DNA from: CAIYPG01 sp903864555
Lineage (GTDB): Bacteria > Pseudomonadota > Gammaproteobacteria > Burkholderiales > SG8-39
Assembly: GCA_947474715.1 (NCBI GenBank)
Contig: CANJJT010000002.1
Span: 62,001-126,000, forward strand
Length of the DNA: 64,000 bases
Direction of reading: 5' to 3'
Position numbers and translations under genes: made by a program
Shown here: positions 8,760 through 16,749 of the stretch, piece after piece
Layout of the letters: every line of letters starts with the position of its first letter
Numbering within the stretch: position 1 is the first letter of the stretch
The notes under the pieces: generated by a model
The model's input: only the letters and a program-made list of their open reading frames with translations
What the model was told of the DNA's origin: nothing
The model's database searches: none

Positions 8760-9785
8760 CTACTCCTGCAGCCGGATGCCATTGTCGTCCACCACCTTCT
8801 GCCAGCGCGCCGTCTCGGTGGCGATGAGCTGGCGGAACTGCGCTGGCGTGCTGCCCACTGCGGTGCTGCCCTCGGCCTCCAGGGCGGCCACCACCTCGGG
8901 CACCCGCGCAACCCTGGCGAAGGCCTCGCTCAGCTTGTTGACGATGGCCGGTGGTGTTCCCGCCGAGGCGATGAAGCCGATCCAGTTCGAGTAGTTGTAG
9001 CCAGGCACACCCTGCTCGGCCACAGTGGGCACCTCCGGCATCAGCCGGGAACGCTTGTCGTTGAGGATGGCAATGGGCCGCACCTTGCCCTGGCGGATGA
9101 TGGGCAGGGCCGCCACCAGCGTGCCCGAAGCCACATCGACGCGCCCGGCCACCAGTTCCAGCAGCAACGGCCCGGTGCCCTTGTAAGGGATGAAGGTGAC
9201 CCGGGTGCCGGTGGCGCCATGCATCCAGGCGCCCGCCAGATGGGTGATGCTGCCCGCGCCGGTGGTGCCATAGTTGATCTTGCCCGGGTTGGCACGCGCA
9301 TGGGCGATGTACTCGGGGAAGCTCTTCACCGGGAAGGACTCCGGCACCTGCAGCACCGAGGTGCGCTCGCTCATCAGCGACACCGGAGCGAAGTCCTTCA
9401 CCACATCGAAGCTCAAATCCTTGTAGAACGAGGGGAACACGGTGAAGCCGGCTGACACCACCATCAGCGTGTAACCATCGGGTTTCGCCCGCGCCACCAG
9501 CGCTGCGCCGATGGTGCCCGAGGCACCCGGCTTGAAATCCAGCACGAAGGACTGGCCCAGCATGGCGCCGATACGCGGGGTGTACAGGCGCGCTTCCAGG
9601 TCGATGGGACCGCCCGCCGCAATGCCCGCCACCACCATCACCGGCCGCGCCGGGTAGCCATCGGCCGCCTGCGCCTTCGCCGCGGGCGCCCAGCCTGTCG
9701 CTCCCGCGCCAAGGGTCATGGTCATAGTCAGTGCTGCAACAGCCCGGGGCGTCATCAGACAGGTCTCAAACCAGCAGGTCTTCAT
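8760..9785 (-). CDS. Bug/TctC-type substrate-binding protein (2)
   Basis: Periplasmic binding protein of 341 aa with a long signal region (about 1-36, ending AKAQA). Family motifs are GGPIDLEARLYTPRIGAMLG, AKPDGYTLMVVSAGF, GAGSITHLAGAWMHG, IPYKGTGPLLLELVAGRVD and the C-terminal GSTPAQFRQLIATE. The ATG at 9785 follows AAGG at 7 nt. The gene is divergent from the LysR gene at 9953. The 168-bp gap holds an operator-like palindrome and a TATTTT box pointing towards this gene, so LysR control is likely. The ligand is unknown. Confidence 0.92.
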   Translation of the reverse strand: MKTCWFETCLMTPRAVAALTMTMTLGAGATGWAPAAKAQAADGYPARPVMVVAGIAAGGPIDLEARLYTPRIGAMLGQSFVLDFKPGASGTIGAALVARAKPDGYTLMVVSAGFTVFPSFYKDLSFDVVKDFAPVSLMSERTSVLQVPESFPVKSFPEYIAHARANPGKINYGTTGAGSITHLAGAWMHGATGTRVTFIPYKGTGPLLLELVAGRVDVASGTLVAALPIIRQGKVRPIAILNDKRSRLMPEVPTVAEQGVPGYNYSNWIGFIASAGTPPAIVNKLSEAFARVARVPEVVAALEAEGSTAVGSTPAQFRQLIATETARWQKVVDDNGIRLQE

Positions 9786-9846
9786 AGGCATGCCTTCGTT
9801 CGTCGGTGACCGTGGAAACCCAAGCTTAGGCGCGCAATCCATCAGA

Positions 9847-9888
9847 GTAAAATAGCATCTGGTGATCCTCCCATCACAAATCATGATG
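9847..9888 (-). promoter_or_regulatory. Shared 42-bp operator/promoter block, copy A
   Basis: Between divergent Bug(2) and lysR. Aligned without gaps to 15479-15520, 34 of 42 bases are identical. It contains the imperfect palindrome CATCAC-N5-ATGATG at 9872-9888 with the T-N11-A spacing of LysR-type boxes. In the minus direction this is followed by a conserved TATTTTAC that could be the -10 of the Bug(2) promoter. Confidence 0.6.
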
Positions 9889-9952
9889 TGACCGCGCTGC
9901 CGGCGCGGGGTGAATGGCGTGGCACCCGCTTCGCAACAGACGCCCGGGCCCC

Positions 9953-10948
9953 ATGGAAATCCGCCAGCTCCGCTACTTCGCCCGCACCTTCGAGATGGGC
10001 AACATCACGCGTGCCGCCGCGGCGCTGTCCATCGTGCAACCAGCGCTGAGCCAGCAGCTGTTGCGCCTGGAGAACGAATTAGGCGTGCGCCTGCTGGTGC
10101 GCTCCTCCAAGGGCATCGTCCCCACCGAGGCAGGCCGGGTGTTCTACCAGTACGTGCGCTCCGTGCTGCGCCAGCTGGAGCATGCTCGCTCGGCCGTGCA
10201 GCTGAAGTCCTCGTCCTCGCCCATGCCGCTGGTGGGCGCGGTGACCATGGGTCTTGCCCCGACCACCGCCTCGGCCATCGGCTTCAATCTGCTGCAGGTG
10301 TTTCGCGACAAGCATCCCGGGGTGGTGCTCAATATCGTCGAGGCCTTCGCCGGTGACCTGGAGAAGATGCTGCTCTCGCGCAAGCTCGACCTGGCCATTC
10401 TGTTCTCACCCAAGCTGCCGCGCGACATCGAGCGCACCCACATGGTCGACGAGCGCATCTACCTCATCCTCAAGAAGAAGCGCGGCACACGCGTGCCGCC
10501 GCAAGTGAGCCTGCGCGAGGCGGCCACCCACCCGCTGGTGCTGCCCACGCGCCTGCATGGCTTTCGCCAGACGCTGGACAACGCCATGGCGCAGCAGCGA
10601 CTGCGCCCCAACATCGTCGCCGAGGTGGACTCGGTGAGCGTGCTCATGGAATGCGTGGCCCACGGCCTGGCCGGCACCATACAGCCCTGGTCGGCCGTAC
10701 ACCGCATTGCCGGCGAAGTGAGCCATGCGGAAATCATCGACCGCGACCTGTTCCGGCCGAACTTCCTCTGCTCGCTCTCCAGCGAGCTGCTGTCGCCGGT
10801 GGCCAGCGTGGCCCGCGACCTGATCCGCGATGAGACCCTCAAGCTGGTGGCGGGCGACGGGTGGACGGGCATGGCTGCTGCAAGACCTGTCAGGCCGGCG
10901 AGGAAAGCGCCCAACCCGCGCAGGAAGGCCGACCATCACCCCGGCTGA
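9953..10948 (+). CDS. LysR-family transcriptional regulator
   Basis: 331-residue LTTR. The N-terminal winged helix-turn-helix (MEIRQLRYFARTFEMG, then NITRAAAALSIVQPALSQQL, about 1-60) is followed by a co-inducer-binding domain (about 90-300). The C-terminal tail is basic (RPVRPARKAPNPRRKADHH). The ATG at 9953 is chosen because the domain begins exactly there. The gene is divergent from Bug(2), and its upstream region holds an LTTR-type T-N11-A palindrome. An almost identical palindrome block sits in front of the acyl-CoA synthetase/amidohydrolase pair at 15.5 kb, so this protein may control both loci (inference). Confidence 0.93.
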   Translation: MEIRQLRYFARTFEMGNITRAAAALSIVQPALSQQLLRLENELGVRLLVRSSKGIVPTEAGRVFYQYVRSVLRQLEHARSAVQLKSSSSPMPLVGAVTMGLAPTTASAIGFNLLQVFRDKHPGVVLNIVEAFAGDLEKMLLSRKLDLAILFSPKLPRDIERTHMVDERIYLILKKKRGTRVPPQVSLREAATHPLVLPTRLHGFRQTLDNAMAQQRLRPNIVAEVDSVSVLMECVAHGLAGTIQPWSAVHRIAGEVSHAEIIDRDLFRPNFLCSLSSELLSPVASVARDLIRDETLKLVAGDGWTGMAAARPVRPARKAPNPRRKADHHPG

Positions 10949-11023
10949 TAGGGGCATCAGCATTCCATATTGGTGACAAATGTGGCGGACGCTTAAGCTG
11001 CCGACAGTCGCAAGGAGATGTCC

Positions 11024-12001
11024 ATGCCCCACTTCAACTTCACCATCCGCTTGATGCGCAGACTGGCTGCCTGCACAGCTGGTGCGCTGCTCGCCACCAC
11101 TGCCTGGTCCCAGGCTTATCCGACCCGGCCTGTCACCCTGATTGCCGCCGAAGCCGGCGGTGCCAACGACATCCCCGCCCGGCTGATCGCCCAGGCCCTG
11201 TCGGGCCGGCTCAGCCAGCAGTTCGTCGTGGTGAACCGGCCCGGCGGTGTGGTCGCCGGCGGCCTGCTGGCGAAGGCCGCGCCCGACGGCCACACCCTGA
11301 TGTTCTACGGCAGCAGCATCTGGCTGCTGCCCTTCCTGCAGGATGGCGTGACCTGGGATCCGGCGAAGGATTTCGCCCCCATCACCCTCTCGTCCAGCTC
11401 ACCCAACATGCTGGTGGTGAACAACGAGCTGCCGGTGGCCACGGTGCAGGAACTGATTGCCCTCGCCAAAGCCAGGCCCGGCCAGCTCAATTACGGTACC
11501 GCCTCGGCGGGCTCGGGCAACCACCTGGCGGCGGAACTGTTCAAGATCATGGGTGGGGTGAATGTGGTGGGCGTGAAGTACAAGGGTGCCGCCCTGGCGC
11601 TCAATGACCTCATGGCCGGACGCCTGCAGTTCATGTTCCCCGCGGCCGCCTCGGTGAGCGGCCACATCAAGACCGGCAAGGTCAAGGCCCTGGCCGTCAC
11701 CAGCCTCAAGCCCTCGCCACTGGCGCCGGGCCTGCCGACCGTGGCATCGGCCGGACTGGCCGGCTACGAATCCCGCCAGGTGCACGGCATCTTCGCCACC
11801 GGCGGCACGCCCGCCTCCATCATCAATCGCCTGAACCAGGAAATCATCGCCTACCTCTCCCTGCCCGAAACCCGGGAACGCTTTCAGGGTATCGGTCTGG
11901 AAACCGTGGGCTCCACACCGGAGGAGTTGTCCGCCGTGGTGAAGAAGGACATGGCGGTGCTGGGCAAGCTCATCAGGGATTTGGCGATACGGATCGAGTG
12001 A
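11024..12001 (+). CDS. Bug/TctC-type substrate-binding protein (3)
   Basis: Periplasmic receptor of 325 aa. The signal peptide spans about 1-29 (MPHFNFTIRLMRRLAACTAG to AWSQA). Motifs are AEAGGANDIPARLIAQALSG, APDGHTLMFYGSS, GSGNHLAAELFKIMGGV, VKYKGAALALNDLMAGRLQF and GSTPEELSAVV near the C-terminus. Two ATGs lie close together; the one at 11024 has AAGGAG six bases upstream, so it is preferred over 11018. It lies 75 bp after the lysR gene on the same strand and may be regulated with it. The ligand is unknown. Confidence 0.92.
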   Translation: MPHFNFTIRLMRRLAACTAGALLATTAWSQAYPTRPVTLIAAEAGGANDIPARLIAQALSGRLSQQFVVVNRPGGVVAGGLLAKAAPDGHTLMFYGSSIWLLPFLQDGVTWDPAKDFAPITLSSSSPNMLVVNNELPVATVQELIALAKARPGQLNYGTASAGSGNHLAAELFKIMGGVNVVGVKYKGAALALNDLMAGRLQFMFPAAASVSGHIKTGKVKALAVTSLKPSPLAPGLPTVASAGLAGYESRQVHGIFATGGTPASIINRLNQEIIAYLSLPETRERFQGIGLETVGSTPEELSAVVKKDMAVLGKLIRDLAIRIE

Positions 12002-12025
12002 GGCGGGGAACAAAACCGCAGTACT

Positions 12026-12280
12026 GTTAACCCCCTTGTCAAAGGGGGCCGACTGGCCGCAGGCCAGCGGGGGGATTTTGGCCGACCAGGCTGGTCTCAT
12101 GGCCTTTCGCCGACATTGCATGAACCCTGCACACGGCTGTTGCCTTGTAGATGGGAAGCACCGGAGAACACTCAGGGCCCGCATCCGGTCATGACTGGCG
12201 AACGATCAAGGCATCGGTAGAAAATCCCCCCGCTCGTTCTCTGCGCTCACGTGTCGGCCCCCTTTGACAAGGGGGTAAAC
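12026..12280. repeat. 255-bp inverted-repeat element (MITE-like), copy 1
   Basis: The ends are inverted versions of GTTAACCCCCTTGTCAAAGGGGGCCGAC, itself palindromic, followed by a variable GC hairpin (CTGGCC-GCA-GGCCAG at the left) and GGGGGGATTTT. The core of about 140 bp is the reverse complement of the core at 39844-40099 with clear similarity (for example GGTCATGACTGGCGAACG and GGCTGGTCTCAT in both). No transposase or plausible ORF is inside. The element fills most of the 380-bp gap between Bug(3) and the enoyl-CoA hydratase-like gene. Confidence 0.8.
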
Positions 12281-12308
12281 CTGCTGATGGCCGCAGCCCC
12301 CGGATCAG

Positions 12309-12339
12309 AAAAAAGGCCGCACCCTTGCGGATGCGGCCT
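12309..12339 (-). terminator. Rho-independent terminator of the enoyl-CoA hydratase-like gene
   Basis: In the minus direction: AGGCCGCA, a ten-base loop, TGCGGCCT, then TTTTTT. It lies about 40 bp after the stop of the gene ending at 12382. Between terminator and stop there is a short tandem repeat of TTGCTGCC (about three copies, 12348-12373). Confidence 0.85.
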
Positions 12340-12381
12340 GCGGCCTTGCTGCCTTGCTGCCTTGCTGCCTTGCGGTGCAGC

Positions 12382-13179
12382 TCAGCGCGCGTTGAAGGGC
12401 TTGGGCGCACGCTTCTCGACAAAGGCGCGCGTGGCTTCCTGGAAGTCCTCGGACAGGTAGAGCTTGTTCAGGCTGGCATAGCGCAGCGCCTGCTGCTTGC
12501 GGTCTTCCAGTTCCCAGCGGCGCTGCTGGATGCAGGCACGCACCGCCAGCGGCGGGTTCTTGTTGATGGTGGCGGCCAGTTCCTTGGCTACCTCCAGATG
12601 CTGGCCCTTGGGCGCGAGGCGGTCGACAACACCGGCCTTGTGGGCCTCGGCGGCGTCGAAGAAGCGCCCGGTGAGGCTCACGTCCACGGCAAAGCTGCCC
12701 AGGCCGCGATAGGCCATCAGGTTGATCAGCTTGCCCGAGCCGGCCAGGCCGCGCGGGGTCTCGGTGATCTGGAACTTCGCATCTTCGCCCGCCACGCACA
12801 TGTCGGCGTCGAAGGCGAGCGTGATACCCAGGCCCAGGCAGTAACCGTGCACGGCTGACAGCACCGGCTTCCAGTTGACCGAGCGGCTGAAGATGTCCGA
12901 GCTTTTGGCATCCTGGGCCGAGGGGCCGCCGCGCTTTTTCAGGTCGGCCGCACTGCTGGCCTGGCGCGCCTTGACGTCGGCGCCGCTGGTGAAGGCACGG
13001 CCGTTGCCGCAGATGATGGCGGTCCAGGCATCGTCATCCATGTCGAAATGGCGCAGGGCGGCCATCAACTCGCGCACCATGTTGTCGTCGAAGGCGTTCA
13101 GCTTTTCCGGGCGGTTGAGCGTGATCACGGCAATGCGGTCGGCGCACTCGTAGGTCACAACGGATTTCTGTTCTTCCAT
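12382..13179 (-). CDS. Enoyl-CoA hydratase/isomerase-family (crotonase) protein (1)
   Basis: Crotonase-fold protein of 265 aa that should act on a CoA thioester. The first oxyanion-hole segment is GRAFTSGADVKA (about 60-70) and the second is VHGYCLGLGITLAFDAD (about 112-128). The position of the first catalytic Glu of true hydratases (GGGxE) is Thr here (GLGIT), while the second Glu is retained in FQITETPRG. Simple hydratase activity is therefore doubtful; isomerase, hydrolase or another crotonase reaction is possible. AGGA lies 7 nt before the ATG. It is probably cotranscribed with the acyl-CoA synthetase gene 52 bp upstream. Confidence 0.9.
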   Translation of the reverse strand: MEEQKSVVTYECADRIAVITLNRPEKLNAFDDNMVRELMAALRHFDMDDDAWTAIICGNGRAFTSGADVKARQASSAADLKKRGGPSAQDAKSSDIFSRSVNWKPVLSAVHGYCLGLGITLAFDADMCVAGEDAKFQITETPRGLAGSGKLINLMAYRGLGSFAVDVSLTGRFFDAAEAHKAGVVDRLAPKGQHLEVAKELAATINKNPPLAVRACIQQRRWELEDRKQQALRYASLNKLYLSEDFQEATRAFVEKRAPKPFNAR

Positions 13180-13231
13180 GGGAAATTCCTGTCAGGGTTG
13201 GGGTTGAAGAAAGCTTGGTGAGTGTAGAGCC

Positions 13232-15361
13232 TCAGCGCAGGACGACCAGCGCATCGGCGGCAATGGCGCCCTCGCCACGCGCGCGAAGCAGGAGCGGATT
13301 GATATCAATTTCGGATACTTGTTCTCGTCGATAATAAGCAAATTCGGATATTGTAATCAGCACATCAGCCAGCGCATCGATGTCGCAGGCGGGCCGGCCG
13401 CGCACGCCGCCGAACACGCTGGACGCGCGCAGCTCGCCGATCATCTGCAGCGCCTGGCTGCGGTCCACCGGCGCCACGCGATAGGTGACATCGCGCATGG
13501 CCTCGGCCAGCACGCCGCCCATGCCCAGCATCAGCACCGGGCCGAACACCTCGTCCGTGACCACGCCGACGATGAGCTCGACGCCGTCGCGGACCATCTC
13601 CGACACCAGCACGCCCTCGATGTGCGCGTCAGGCCTGGCGCGGCGGGCGTTGGCCAGCACCGTGTCCACGGCGCGCTGCAGCCCGGCCGCATCGGCGATG
13701 TCGAGCAGCACGCCACCGACTTCGGTTTTGTGCGCGATGTCGGGCGAGAGAATCTTCACGGCCACCGGCCAGCCCATGCCGGCAGGCAGGCCCGCCCTGA
13801 TCGAGCCCTGTTGGTCCACGGCCAGCACGGCGTCACGCGTCACGCGGATGCCGATGGACTGCAGCAGCGCCTTGCTGTGCGCCTCGTCGAGCACCCCGCG
13901 GGCGCCCTCCAGCCCTGGCAGCTCGTGAAACGCCGATCCCGCCGCCACCGCCGGCCGGCGCTGCGCCAATGCACTGCGCGCCTCGGCGTAATCGCAGAGC
14001 ATGGCGGCCGCGCGTGCCACGCGCACCGGCGAGCGCAGCACCGGGATGCGCGCCGCCTCGTAAATGGCCATGGGCTCGGGCACCAGCTCGCGATCGATGG
14101 CGGTGAAGACGAACAAGGGCTTGTCGGTACGCGCGGCCGCCGCCGCCATCACCTCGGCCCCGGTCCTGGCACGCTCGCCCAACGCGGTGGGCGTCATCAG
14201 CATGATCTGGTGCATGTCCGGATCGTCAATGAGCGCATTCACGGTCTCGGTGAAGCTGTCGCGCTGGGCATGGCTGATGCCGCCGCCGCCCAGGTCCAGG
14301 GGATTGCGCCGGGTGTGCGCCTTGGGCACGGCCCGTGCAATCCGCTCGGCGGTGGCATCGGCCGGCGCCGGCAGGTTCAGCCGGTACTGGTCGGCGGCAT
14401 CGGACATCACCACTGCGGTGCCACCCGAGGGGGTCAGCACGGCGATGTTGCGCCCGCGCGGATAGCGCCGGCCGGCCAGCGATTTGATGTAGTCGGTGAC
14501 CTGCTCCATCTCGGTGAGGTCGATGATGCCGTGCTGGCGAAAAGCGGCGCGCCAGACGTCATAGCTGCCAGTCATGTTGGCGGTGTGGCTGGCCGCGGCG
14601 CGCACGCCCTGCGTGCCCTTGCCCGCCTTCCAGATCATCAGCGGTTTGCCTGCGGCGAGCGCACGGTCGGCCGCGGCCAGCAACGCCAGGCCATCCATCA
14701 CGCCCTCCAGATAGGCGACGATGATTTCCGTCTGCGGGTCATCCACCAGCAGGTCGATCAGTTCCGGCGCGGTGAGGTCGGCCTCGTTGCCACTGGCGAT
14801 CAGCATGCGCATGCCGATGCCCTCGCTGCGGCAGGCCAGCGCCAGACCATAGCCGAAGCCACCGCTCTGCAGCACCATGGACACCGGGCCGGGCGCCATC
14901 TGTGGCGGGCGCGACATGCTGCCGAAGCAGGCGTACATGCGGCTGTGGATGTTGGCGATGCCATTGCAGTTGGGGCCGATGATGCGCAGGCCATGCGCGC
15001 GCGCATGGGCCACCATCTGCTGCTGCAGCGCCAGGCCCGCCGGCCCCACTTCACGAAAACCACCGCCCAGCACCACGGCATAGCCGATGCCGCATTCACC
15101 GCAGGTCTTCACCATGTCCACCGCCGCGGCCGCAGGCAGCGCGATCACGGCAATGTCCACCGGCTCCGTGATGTCGGCGGGCGAGGCATGGCAGCGATAG
15201 CCGCCCACCGTCTGGTAGCGCGGGTTGACCGGATAAATGCCGCCCTGGTAACCATCGCGCTTGAGCGCGGCAATGGGCTGGCTGCCGGGGCGGCCGGGAT
15301 CATCGGAGGCGCCGATGATGGCGATGCCGCGGGCATTGAACAGGCGGTCGTGGCGATTCAT
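13232..15361 (-). CDS. ADP-forming acyl-CoA synthetase (acetate--CoA ligase family), fused subunits
   Basis: 709-residue fusion of the alpha part (CoA-binding Rossmann domain beginning RGIAIIGASDDPGRPGSQPI, then two ligase-CoA domains) and the beta ATP-grasp part (about 480-709, VAVKILSPDIAHKTEVGGV, GVELIVGVVTD, FGPVLMLGMGGVLAE, SEIDINPLLL). The phospho-accepting His lies in ASHTANMTGSYDVW. The family interconverts acyl-CoA + ADP + Pi with acid + CoA + ATP. It is divergent from the amidohydrolase at 15570 and has the shared 42-bp block upstream with a TATTTTAC box pointing this way. Together with the crotonase gene it forms a two-gene CoA-metabolism operon. Confidence 0.92.
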   Translation of the reverse strand: MNRHDRLFNARGIAIIGASDDPGRPGSQPIAALKRDGYQGGIYPVNPRYQTVGGYRCHASPADITEPVDIAVIALPAAAAVDMVKTCGECGIGYAVVLGGGFREVGPAGLALQQQMVAHARAHGLRIIGPNCNGIANIHSRMYACFGSMSRPPQMAPGPVSMVLQSGGFGYGLALACRSEGIGMRMLIASGNEADLTAPELIDLLVDDPQTEIIVAYLEGVMDGLALLAAADRALAAGKPLMIWKAGKGTQGVRAAASHTANMTGSYDVWRAAFRQHGIIDLTEMEQVTDYIKSLAGRRYPRGRNIAVLTPSGGTAVVMSDAADQYRLNLPAPADATAERIARAVPKAHTRRNPLDLGGGGISHAQRDSFTETVNALIDDPDMHQIMLMTPTALGERARTGAEVMAAAAARTDKPLFVFTAIDRELVPEPMAIYEAARIPVLRSPVRVARAAAMLCDYAEARSALAQRRPAVAAGSAFHELPGLEGARGVLDEAHSKALLQSIGIRVTRDAVLAVDQQGSIRAGLPAGMGWPVAVKILSPDIAHKTEVGGVLLDIADAAGLQRAVDTVLANARRARPDAHIEGVLVSEMVRDGVELIVGVVTDEVFGPVLMLGMGGVLAEAMRDVTYRVAPVDRSQALQMIGELRASSVFGGVRGRPACDIDALADVLITISEFAYYRREQVSEIDINPLLLRARGEGAIAADALVVLR

Positions 15362-15478
15362 GGGGTCAGGAACGCGGGCGCTGCGCCAGAGCGGGTGACG
15401 CCGGACTGCTGCGGCCGTGGTCGGCGGTGGATGGCTGCGGTGAATTCACGCGACAGCCTAAAGGGTCTGGCCCACGCC

Positions 15479-15520
15479 GTAAAATAGCTTGTACTGATCC
15501 CCCCATCACCATTCGTGATG
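15479..15520 (-). promoter_or_regulatory. Shared 42-bp operator/promoter block, copy B
   Basis: Gapless match (34/42) to 9847-9888. The palindrome is perfect here: CATCAC-CATTC-GTGATG at 15504-15520, with T-N11-A spacing. It lies between the divergent ADP-forming synthetase (minus) and LigI-like amidohydrolase (plus). The conserved TATTTTAC lies on the synthetase side, suggesting that its promoter is the regulated one. Confidence 0.6.
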
Positions 15521-15569
15521 AAGGCTCTGCGGGCGATCACCAAACAAGAAAGACCTGAGAGGAAACGCC

Positions 15570-16451
15570 ATGGATTCCGCCACGCCGCCCGCCCCCCTTC
15601 CCTCGGCCCCCGCCTTCAAGGCACCGGCCGGCTCGGCCGACTGCCACGTGCACGTGATGGGCCCCTTCGACCGCTTCCCGCTGCCCGACCGGCCCGGCTA
15701 CCTGCCGCCGCTCGCCCCCGCGGAGAACTTCATCGCCGGACTCGACCGGCGCGGCCTCACCCGTGGGGTCATCGTGCAATCCTCCTCGCACGGCAAGGAC
15801 ATCCGGGTGCTGCTCGATGCCCTGCAGCGCTACCCGCAACGCCTGCGCGGCGTGGGGCTGGCCGACGAGACGGTCACCGACAAGGAACTCGAGGCCATGC
15901 GCGCGGCCGGCGTGAAGGGCCTGCGCTTCACCGGCCACCCGCACGTCGGCAAGAACAAGGGCGGGCACTCCGGCAGCGTGCCGCTGGACACCCTGTACGT
16001 CATGGCACCGCGGTTGAAGGCATTCGGCCTGCACGCCCAGTTGTGGATGCACTGCGACGAACTGGCCGAGCACGTGCCCAAATTGCTGGTGCTGGGCGTG
16101 CCGCTGGTGCTGGACCACATGGGGCGCTTCGACACGGCCAGCGGGCTTGATCATCCGGGTTTTCGCAACCTCGTCTCCCTGCTGCGCAACGAGGACATCT
16201 GGACCAAGCTGATCCCGGCGCGCAATTCGGTGCAGTTTCCCGGCTTTGCCGATGTGCGCCCTTTCCACGAGGCGCTGGTGGAGGCCAACCCCGACCGCCT
16301 GGTCTGGGGCAGCGACTGGCCACACACCAATTCGGGCGACCAGATCCCCGATGGCGGCAAACTGCTCGATCTGTTCGCCGGGTGGACCCCCTCGCCGGAC
16401 CTGCAAAGGAAGATTTTGTCGAGCAATGCGGCAAAGTTGTACGGGTTCTGA
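15570..16451 (+). CDS. Amidohydrolase-superfamily protein, LigI-like (lactonase type)
   Basis: TIM-barrel hydrolase of 293 aa. The first strand has the D-C-H-V-H-V metal-binding motif (SADCHVHVMGPF, about 21-32). Later come LRFTGHPH, the conserved His in LWMHCDE, VLDHMGRFD, and the final Asp in LVWGSDWPH. This order fits the 2-pyrone-4,6-dicarboxylate lactonase (LigI) branch, which opens aromatic-derived lactones, but the substrate is not established. AGAGGA precedes the ATG at 15570. It is divergent from the acyl-CoA synthetase and shares its control region. Confidence 0.9.
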   Translation: MDSATPPAPLPSAPAFKAPAGSADCHVHVMGPFDRFPLPDRPGYLPPLAPAENFIAGLDRRGLTRGVIVQSSSHGKDIRVLLDALQRYPQRLRGVGLADETVTDKELEAMRAAGVKGLRFTGHPHVGKNKGGHSGSVPLDTLYVMAPRLKAFGLHAQLWMHCDELAEHVPKLLVLGVPLVLDHMGRFDTASGLDHPGFRNLVSLLRNEDIWTKLIPARNSVQFPGFADVRPFHEALVEANPDRLVWGSDWPHTNSGDQIPDGGKLLDLFAGWTPSPDLQRKILSSNAAKLYGF

Positions 16452-16562
16452 AACACGTGCAGTTTGCGAGGTCTTCCGAAGCCATTGCGAATTAGTTCGC
16501 AGGCGCGGGAAGATATCTGAAAGCGCATAATAGTCGGCGCAATCAACGAGGGAGGGAGGCCC

Positions 16563-16748
16563 ATGCCTCGGGGCATCGTCGGAGGTCCGCCAGACAGCGT
16601 GGCTTCAACCCGCCCGGGGCTGCCATCCCGCTCGGCACGCCGAGCCGCTCTTGCTTCGGAGCAGTGCAACACTGTCGTGTCACTGTCATGCGCGCAAGTC
16701 ATCACGCTGCCTGCTGGAGCGCCAACCTGTCCGGGCCGGGACTGCTGA
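16563..16748 (+). CDS. Possible small ORF upstream of the signalling operon
   Basis: 61 codons, preceded by the purine-rich run GGGAGGGAGGCCC directly before the ATG. Its TGA lies one base before the ATG of the binding-protein gene at 16750. That start has no good Shine-Dalgarno of its own, so translational coupling is conceivable. The peptide (MPRGIVGGPPDSVAS, ending TCPGRDC) is not recognised and contains four Cys. CATAAT near 16526 could be a -10 box. It may equally be chance. Confidence 0.3.
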   Translation: MPRGIVGGPPDSVASTRPGLPSRSARRAALASEQCNTVVSLSCAQVITLPAGAPTCPGRDC

Positions 16749-16749
16749 C

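Noticed and set aside
12348..12373. Tandem TTGCTGCC units as a CRISPR-like or phase-variable repeat
   Set aside because: Only about three units in non-coding sequence after a stop; too short for CRISPR and not within a gene.
13319..15487. Plus-strand open frame of 722 codons
   Set aside because: It is antisense to the ADP-forming acyl-CoA synthetase; the His/Arg/Gly/Ala-rich composition is the usual product of GC-rich third positions, and it has no family motifs.
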